Part shown: piece after piece, positions 46,172-49,748 of the stretch | How positions within the stretch are numbered: position 1 is the stretch's first letter | How the letters are laid out: each line of letters starts with the position of its first letter | Origin: Arenicellales bacterium | GTDB taxonomy: Bacteria; Pseudomonadota; Gammaproteobacteria; BMS3Bbin11 | NCBI GenBank assembly: GCA_029287915.1 | Contig: JARFQE010000126.1 | Coordinates: 1 to 49,748, forward strand | Length of the DNA stretch: 49,748 nt | Reading direction: 5' to 3' | Notes under the pieces: model-generated | Database searches by the model: none | What the model was told of the DNA's origin: nothing | What the model saw: the letters and a program-made list of their open reading frames with translations, nothing else | Made by a program: the position numbers and the translations under genes

Positions 46172-46560
46172 CTGAATCCTAGCCATTTCAGGGAAATATA
46201 CATTGGACAGACACCACTCAGACCCGCACCAAATATGGCAAAACCCATAAACCAGGCGAGATACCAGACCTGGTCGAAAAATATGACATAGACCAGGATC
46301 AACATGGTACCCAGTAAAAGTCTCCACGCCCGTTCTGCTTCAAAGTTAAAACGTTGCTTAAACGCCAGGCCAAAAGCATCCTCAGACATGTCACGCGAAT
46401 TGTCGACGCGGACTTTTGATAGCATGATTGGTATGCGAAAGTTTGTGATTCCTTCTAGCATGACAACCGTAATCAATGCATAGATTAGTTCAGGCAGGTC
46501 AAGATAAAGACCAGTAAGCAGAATCAGTCCTACAATCAAACGGTAAAGTCGTTTCGACAT
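46168..46560 (-). CDS. DUF2892-family inner membrane protein
   Basis: The 130-residue product (start ATG at 46560) has about four hydrophobic segments. The C-terminal half, RFNFEAERAWRLLLGTMLILVYVIFFDQVWYLAWFMGFAIFGAGLSGVCPMYISLKWLGF, is a clear DUF2892 module with the conserved GVCPMY motif, also found attached to rhodanese domains in YgaP. The N-terminal half, with YRLIVGLILLTGLYLD, looks like a diverged copy of the same helix pair. No enzymatic role is known. Its stop overlaps the start of the GGDEF/EAL gene, suggesting that this membrane protein may belong to the same signalling unit. Confidence 0.85.
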   Translation of the reverse strand: MSKRLYRLIVGLILLTGLYLDLPELIYALITVVMLEGITNFRIPIMLSKVRVDNSRDMSEDAFGLAFKQRFNFEAERAWRLLLGTMLILVYVIFFDQVWYLAWFMGFAIFGAGLSGVCPMYISLKWLGFR

Positions 46561-46770
46561 TAGATACACCGAGCCAAAGAATTCTCAATTCATCATTTTA
46601 TTTCTACTCTTGTCCTGCTCATGATTTTATTGTCGTATTGATCAGGGATCAGGCTCACGCCTACATATAATCATAGACTAAAACGCTGGGTCAAAAAATG
46701 GCTATTGCCTTATTGGTAAAATAAAATGAAAAGGCTTATGTACTTTTTGTAAAAAAATGAGATTCATTGC

Positions 46771-46800
46771 TTGACAGTCATGAATCGACCTTGGCAGAAT
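46771..46800 (+). promoter_or_regulatory. Probable sigma-70 promoter for the EamA leader
   Basis: A perfect -35 box TTGACA (46771-46776) is followed after 18 bases by CAGAAT (46795-46800), a four-of-six match to the -10 consensus. Transcription would start near 46807 and run through the leader at 46807-46966. Confidence 0.55.
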
Positions 46801-46806
46801 GAAACC

Positions 46807-46966
46807 ACTATGTCTATACGTAATTCGATCAAATTCGTAATGTTCCCGGTGTGCCGCATCTGGCTGGCACGCTGTGGCCTTTACATGGACGGAATTATGT
46901 AAATCGATAGATACTAAATCATTTGTCAAAAGGCCACAGTTCATCGGACTGTGGCCTTTTTTATTT
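46807..46966 (+). ncRNA. Untranslated leader with attenuator/riboswitch-like structure
   Basis: This leader of about 160 nt precedes the EamA gene and contains: hairpin A, 46849-46855 with 46866-46872 (7 bp, one G-U); hairpin B, TTTACAT (46880-46886) with ATGTAAA (46897-46903); and the terminator at 46928-46962. CTGTGGCCTTT (46872-46882) is a perfect complement of AAAGGCCACAG (46929-46939), the 5' arm of the terminator, and can act as antiterminator. A 30-codon frame, 46810-46902, spans the antiterminator arm but lacks a ribosome binding site. I do not recognise a known riboswitch class. Confidence 0.6.
46928..46962 (+). terminator. Strong intrinsic terminator just upstream of the EamA gene
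   Basis: AAAAGGCCACAGT (46928-46940) pairs perfectly with ACTGTGGCCTTTT (46948-46960) around a 7-base loop and is followed by more T. It ends only 20 bases before the EamA start codon, so it would block that gene unless disrupted. Confidence 0.92.
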
Positions 46967-46982
46967 TTATAGAGGGCGCAGC

Positions 46983-47930
46983 ATGTCAGTGCCGATTTCA
47001 TACCTGACAGTAATATTAATCTGGACCACCACACCACTGGCGATAAAGTGGAGCGCTGAGGGCGCTGGTTTTGTTTTTGCTGTTTCCAGCAGAATGTTGC
47101 TTGGTGCTGTGTTGGGTATGTCGATGGCCATATTACTGCGACTGGAAATTCCCTGGCATAAAAGTGCAGTAAAAACTTATCTGTATGCTGGTCTGGGAAT
47201 AGCCATTTCCATGATGTTTGTCTACTGGGCAGCGCAATATATACCTTCAGGCTGGATATCGTTGATATTTGGCCTGTCGCCGATTATTACTGGCCTGCTG
47301 ATGTACGCTCTGCACGGGGAGAATGAATTTAGCAAAGACAAGCTGTTCGGCCTGTTTCTTGGCTTGTCAGGATTGACTGTGATATTTACTACGGGCCTTA
47401 CGCTTAGTTCAGAGGCTGTATTGGGTATAGCTGCGGTATTGGCTTCAACTATCTTATATTCATTTACAGCAATTAAGATCAAACAATATAACGACGGTAT
47501 CCCTGCGTTGACTATTACAGCAGCAGGGCTCATGTTTGCTGCACCATTTTATGGCTTGTGCTGGTATCTAATGGATGGTGAGATCCCCGATTTAGTCACC
47601 AGTCGTGCAGCAATTTCTATTCTTTATCTGGCAATTTTTGGATCGGTGATTGGGTTTGCCCTGTTCTTCTATATCCTCAAACATGTCAGTGCGTCACGAG
47701 TATCATTGATAACATTAGTAACACCCGTTACAGCACTTTTTCTCGGTAGATTCTTTAATAATGAGCCTCTCACTATGGAGCTGCTGACTGGCGCTATCAT
47801 GATCCTTATGGGCCTGGTTTTCTATCAATTTGGCATCAATGTAAGGCAGCAGAGAGCTGGTCCACAGTTAGCTGTAGAGATGGCCATTAAAAATACAAAT
47901 AGTAAAAATACAAATAGAAAGTGTGGTTAA
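46983..47930 (+). CDS. EamA-family (DMT superfamily) transporter
   Basis: The 315-residue product has about ten hydrophobic helices in two EamA repeats. The first begins ISYLTVILIWTTTPLAIKWSAEGAGFVFAVSSRMLLGA, the second GIAAVLASTILYSFTAIKIKQYNDG, and the end of the second repeat reads LITLVTPVTALFLGRFFNNEPLTMELLTGAIMILMGLVFYQFG; all are typical of drug/metabolite exporters. Such proteins export amino acids, metabolites or drugs, and the substrate cannot be read from sequence. I chose the ATG at 46983, with GAGGG upstream; the frame is open further upstream but runs through the terminator hairpin. Expression probably depends on read-through of that terminator. Confidence 0.9.
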   Translation: MSVPISYLTVILIWTTTPLAIKWSAEGAGFVFAVSSRMLLGAVLGMSMAILLRLEIPWHKSAVKTYLYAGLGIAISMMFVYWAAQYIPSGWISLIFGLSPIITGLLMYALHGENEFSKDKLFGLFLGLSGLTVIFTTGLTLSSEAVLGIAAVLASTILYSFTAIKIKQYNDGIPALTITAAGLMFAAPFYGLCWYLMDGEIPDLVTSRAAISILYLAIFGSVIGFALFFYILKHVSASRVSLITLVTPVTALFLGRFFNNEPLTMELLTGAIMILMGLVFYQFGINVRQQRAGPQLAVEMAIKNTNSKNTNRKCG

Positions 47931-48139
47931 TTCATCTTTTTCGATCTATCTGGATATTTATATATCTCTTCAGTCCTCTATTGTGGCGTTTGTTGGAACA
48001 GTGGGATATCGATTGACGGCGCGACTAGCCGATAGTCTGCATCCGGCTCACCGGGTTGATAGAAATAATAAGAAAAAAAATGACTATACTATAAAAAATA
48101 TAGTGAGTAGTCAGAAGTCTGTGCAGTGGTGGGGAGTCT

Positions 48140-49748
48140 ATGAGTTTTTTTTCAAGGCGGAAGCAATCAATACAATTTACATTCATGAGTGTATTGATAC
48201 CCTCGCTTGCCATTACGCTTATCATTGTGGCTACACTGATCGGTATATACGTCAATCAGTCGACACAGAAGAAGTCAATAGCTTCACAGAAATCATTCAT
48301 AATATTACTTGAACAGGCCCTGTCACAGGGTCTTTCGAAAGGTGATCCCGCAAGTGTAGATGGACTGATTAAGCTCGCTGGATTAAGCAATTCTGTCCAG
48401 TTTCTGGAGCTCAGTGATAAATTTGGAAAAATTATCGCAAAAGTCGGCCAGCCTGATATACAACAGGGTGGAATTGCATCGAGGGAGATCAATACAGGTG
48501 GATCAGGCGACCTGAAACAAGTTGGTAAAATTCGTTATCAATTCTCATCAACGAGTTATAAAGAAAATGTGATTTCTGAGATCATCAAAGCTTTATTGAC
48601 ACTTGTGATCTCACTTATTGTTATTTCAGTTGTCATGTATCTTGTATACCGTCGCCACATCCACGCTCCAATTCATCAATTCATGAAGACCCTTCTTGCA
48701 TATGGTAAAGGTGATAGTACGGCGCTGGTTAGCTGGAAAAGTAATGATGAATTCGGCACTCTGGCCACGGCATTTAATTCCATGCAACGAACGCTGATTG
48801 ATAATCAGCGTGTTTTGATTGATAGCGCGCAGCGCTATCAGGATCTCTATAATAAGACACCCGCTTTGTTATTTTCGATGAATACAGATGGTGTAGTCAC
48901 GGATGCAAGCGTCTATTTTTTACATAAGCTGGGTTACAAAAAAGCCTCGCTGATTGGGCTCCCGATGTCTGATATGGTCTGTGAAAATTTTCCCGGTGCT
49001 GGAAATGAGTTTACTGAACGGCTTGCAAACGGAGGCCGATTGACAAATTTTCAGACCTGTATAAGGAGCAGGGGCGGAGAAAAAATGGATGTACTGATCA
49101 ATACCATATCCATGTCATCTTCTCGTGACGATGATTCATCAAACACCAGCCTGTGCGTAATGACAGACATCAGCAAACAGGTGCATGCTCAGGATACAGT
49201 TTTCAAGCAGGCAAACTATGATGTTGTAACAGAATTACCAAACCGATTTTTCTTCAATAACCGATTCCGTTCATTACTCGATTCTGCGCTGAGAGTCAAG
49301 AGTCCGGTGACAGTGGTTTTTATAGATCTTGACCGCTTTAAATGGGTCAATGATACTTTCGGCCACAGTGTTGGTGATGCTTTGCTGGCAGAGGCAGGTG
49401 CTAGAATAAGAAAGGCGGTTGACGAGAGGGCGCTGGTCTGTCGATTTGGTGGTGATGAATTTATTGTGGCATTACATAGATCACGTGAAGCAGTTGAAAA
49501 ATCAAAGGTAGCTACCTATCTGTTGCGTACTCTGGCTGATCCATTTCGTATCCAGCAACATGAAATACATCTTTCAGCCAGTATTGGTATTTCCTCTTTC
49601 CCGTCAGACGGAGAAAACCCTGATGAACTAATCGGTGCAGCTGATACTGCGATGTACCATGCTAAAAACCGGGGTGGTGATGCCTATGAGTTTTATGAAG
49701 GCGATATGCATGAGCGGATTGAAAAGCAACTACAGCTTGATCATGTTT
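48140..49748 (+). CDS. Membrane GGDEF protein with HAMP and PAS, partial (probably GGDEF-EAL)
   Basis: The gene runs off the right edge; 536 residues are visible. It has an N-terminal helix (FMSVLIPSLAITLIIVATLIGIYV), a short periplasmic sensor, and a second helix (LLTLVISLIVISVVMYLVYRR, about 151-171). HAMP (APIHQFMKTLLAYGKGDS) and PAS (LYNKTPALLFSMNTDGVVTD) come next, then GGDEF with DVVTELPNRFFF, VVFIDLDRFKWVNDTFGHSVGD and an intact RFGGDEF motif. The last residues (MHERIEKQLQLDHV) resemble the linker into an EAL domain. The ATG at 48140 has GGGGAG just upstream, and a stop codon not far upstream limits alternatives. Confidence 0.9.
   Translation, partial: MSFFSRRKQSIQFTFMSVLIPSLAITLIIVATLIGIYVNQSTQKKSIASQKSFIILLEQALSQGLSKGDPASVDGLIKLAGLSNSVQFLELSDKFGKIIAKVGQPDIQQGGIASREINTGGSGDLKQVGKIRYQFSSTSYKENVISEIIKALLTLVISLIVISVVMYLVYRRHIHAPIHQFMKTLLAYGKGDSTALVSWKSNDEFGTLATAFNSMQRTLIDNQRVLIDSAQRYQDLYNKTPALLFSMNTDGVVTDASVYFLHKLGYKKASLIGLPMSDMVCENFPGAGNEFTERLANGGRLTNFQTCIRSRGGEKMDVLINTISMSSSRDDDSSNTSLCVMTDISKQVHAQDTVFKQANYDVVTELPNRFFFNNRFRSLLDSALRVKSPVTVVFIDLDRFKWVNDTFGHSVGDALLAEAGARIRKAVDERALVCRFGGDEFIVALHRSREAVEKSKVATYLLRTLADPFRIQQHEIHLSASIGISSFPSDGENPDELIGAADTAMYHAKNRGGDAYEFYEGDMHERIEKQLQLDHV

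Noticed and set aside
47923-48312. Plus-strand open frame between the EamA and GGDEF genes
   Set aside because: It overlaps the N-terminal membrane helix of the GGDEF gene in another frame and has no sensible start.

Overview
The window reads as chromosomal DNA of a gammaproteobacterium, probably marine or aquatic and autotrophic. I infer this from a Calvin-cycle phosphoribulokinase next to rpmB-rpmG, the BamC and BamD lipoproteins, paired Aat and Bpt N-end-rule transferases beside infA, a Bat/MoxR operon, and a two-component pair resembling the proteobacterial dedicated sortase system (PdsRS). Base composition looks moderate (mid-40s % GC by eye). I see no rRNA, tRNA, CRISPR array, phage or transposase genes. 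Most of the window is housekeeping sequence.

Layout. 1-6517: end of rpmB, rpmG, a shared terminator, then prk, infA, bpt, aat and an N-acyltransferase on the minus strand, with nadE divergent. 6557-12494: phosphopantetheinyl transferase, bamD, rluD-pgeF, a small membrane ORF, a broken DUF4936-like gene, an APH/kinase fusion and a truncated DUF748-like gene. 12721-16703: clpB and a UMF1-type MFS transporter. 16741-20290: a divergent ergothioneine cluster, egtD against egtC-egtB, with a DNA-deoxyinosine glycosylase translationally coupled to egtB. 20277-25607: an orphan ABC ATPase, a small membrane protein, an orphan MbcA/ParS-type antitoxin-like protein, the PdsS-like kinase, a PdsR-like regulator with an in-frame stop near its N-terminus, and a small unknown gene. 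25895-32885: dapA-bamC, purL and a secreted GlcG/HbpS-like protein. 33310-40753: a compact six-gene operon MoxR-DUF58-DUF4381-BatA-BatB-BatD. 41291-49748: a small unknown gene, ctaA, a thioredoxin-HEAT protein, a DUF2892 protein coupled to a GGDEF/EAL protein, an EamA transporter behind a probable attenuator, and a second GGDEF protein that runs off the window.

How the parts relate. EgtD, EgtB and EgtC cover three steps of ergothioneine synthesis; the gamma-glutamylcysteine ligase and the PLP lyase are not here. The Bat operon looks like one envelope complex driven by a MoxR ATPase. Two membrane diguanylate cyclase/phosphodiesterase-type proteins lie at the right end.

The most interesting signals are: (1) mutually exclusive terminator and antiterminator pairings upstream of the EamA transporter; (2) the premature TAA in the pdsR-like gene, with no sortase nearby; (3) two further degraded genes (DUF4936-like and DUF748-like), which suggest ongoing gene loss; (4) a cluster of TTACGT-type palindromes at 21370-21414. 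I did not find a clearly new multi-gene system.
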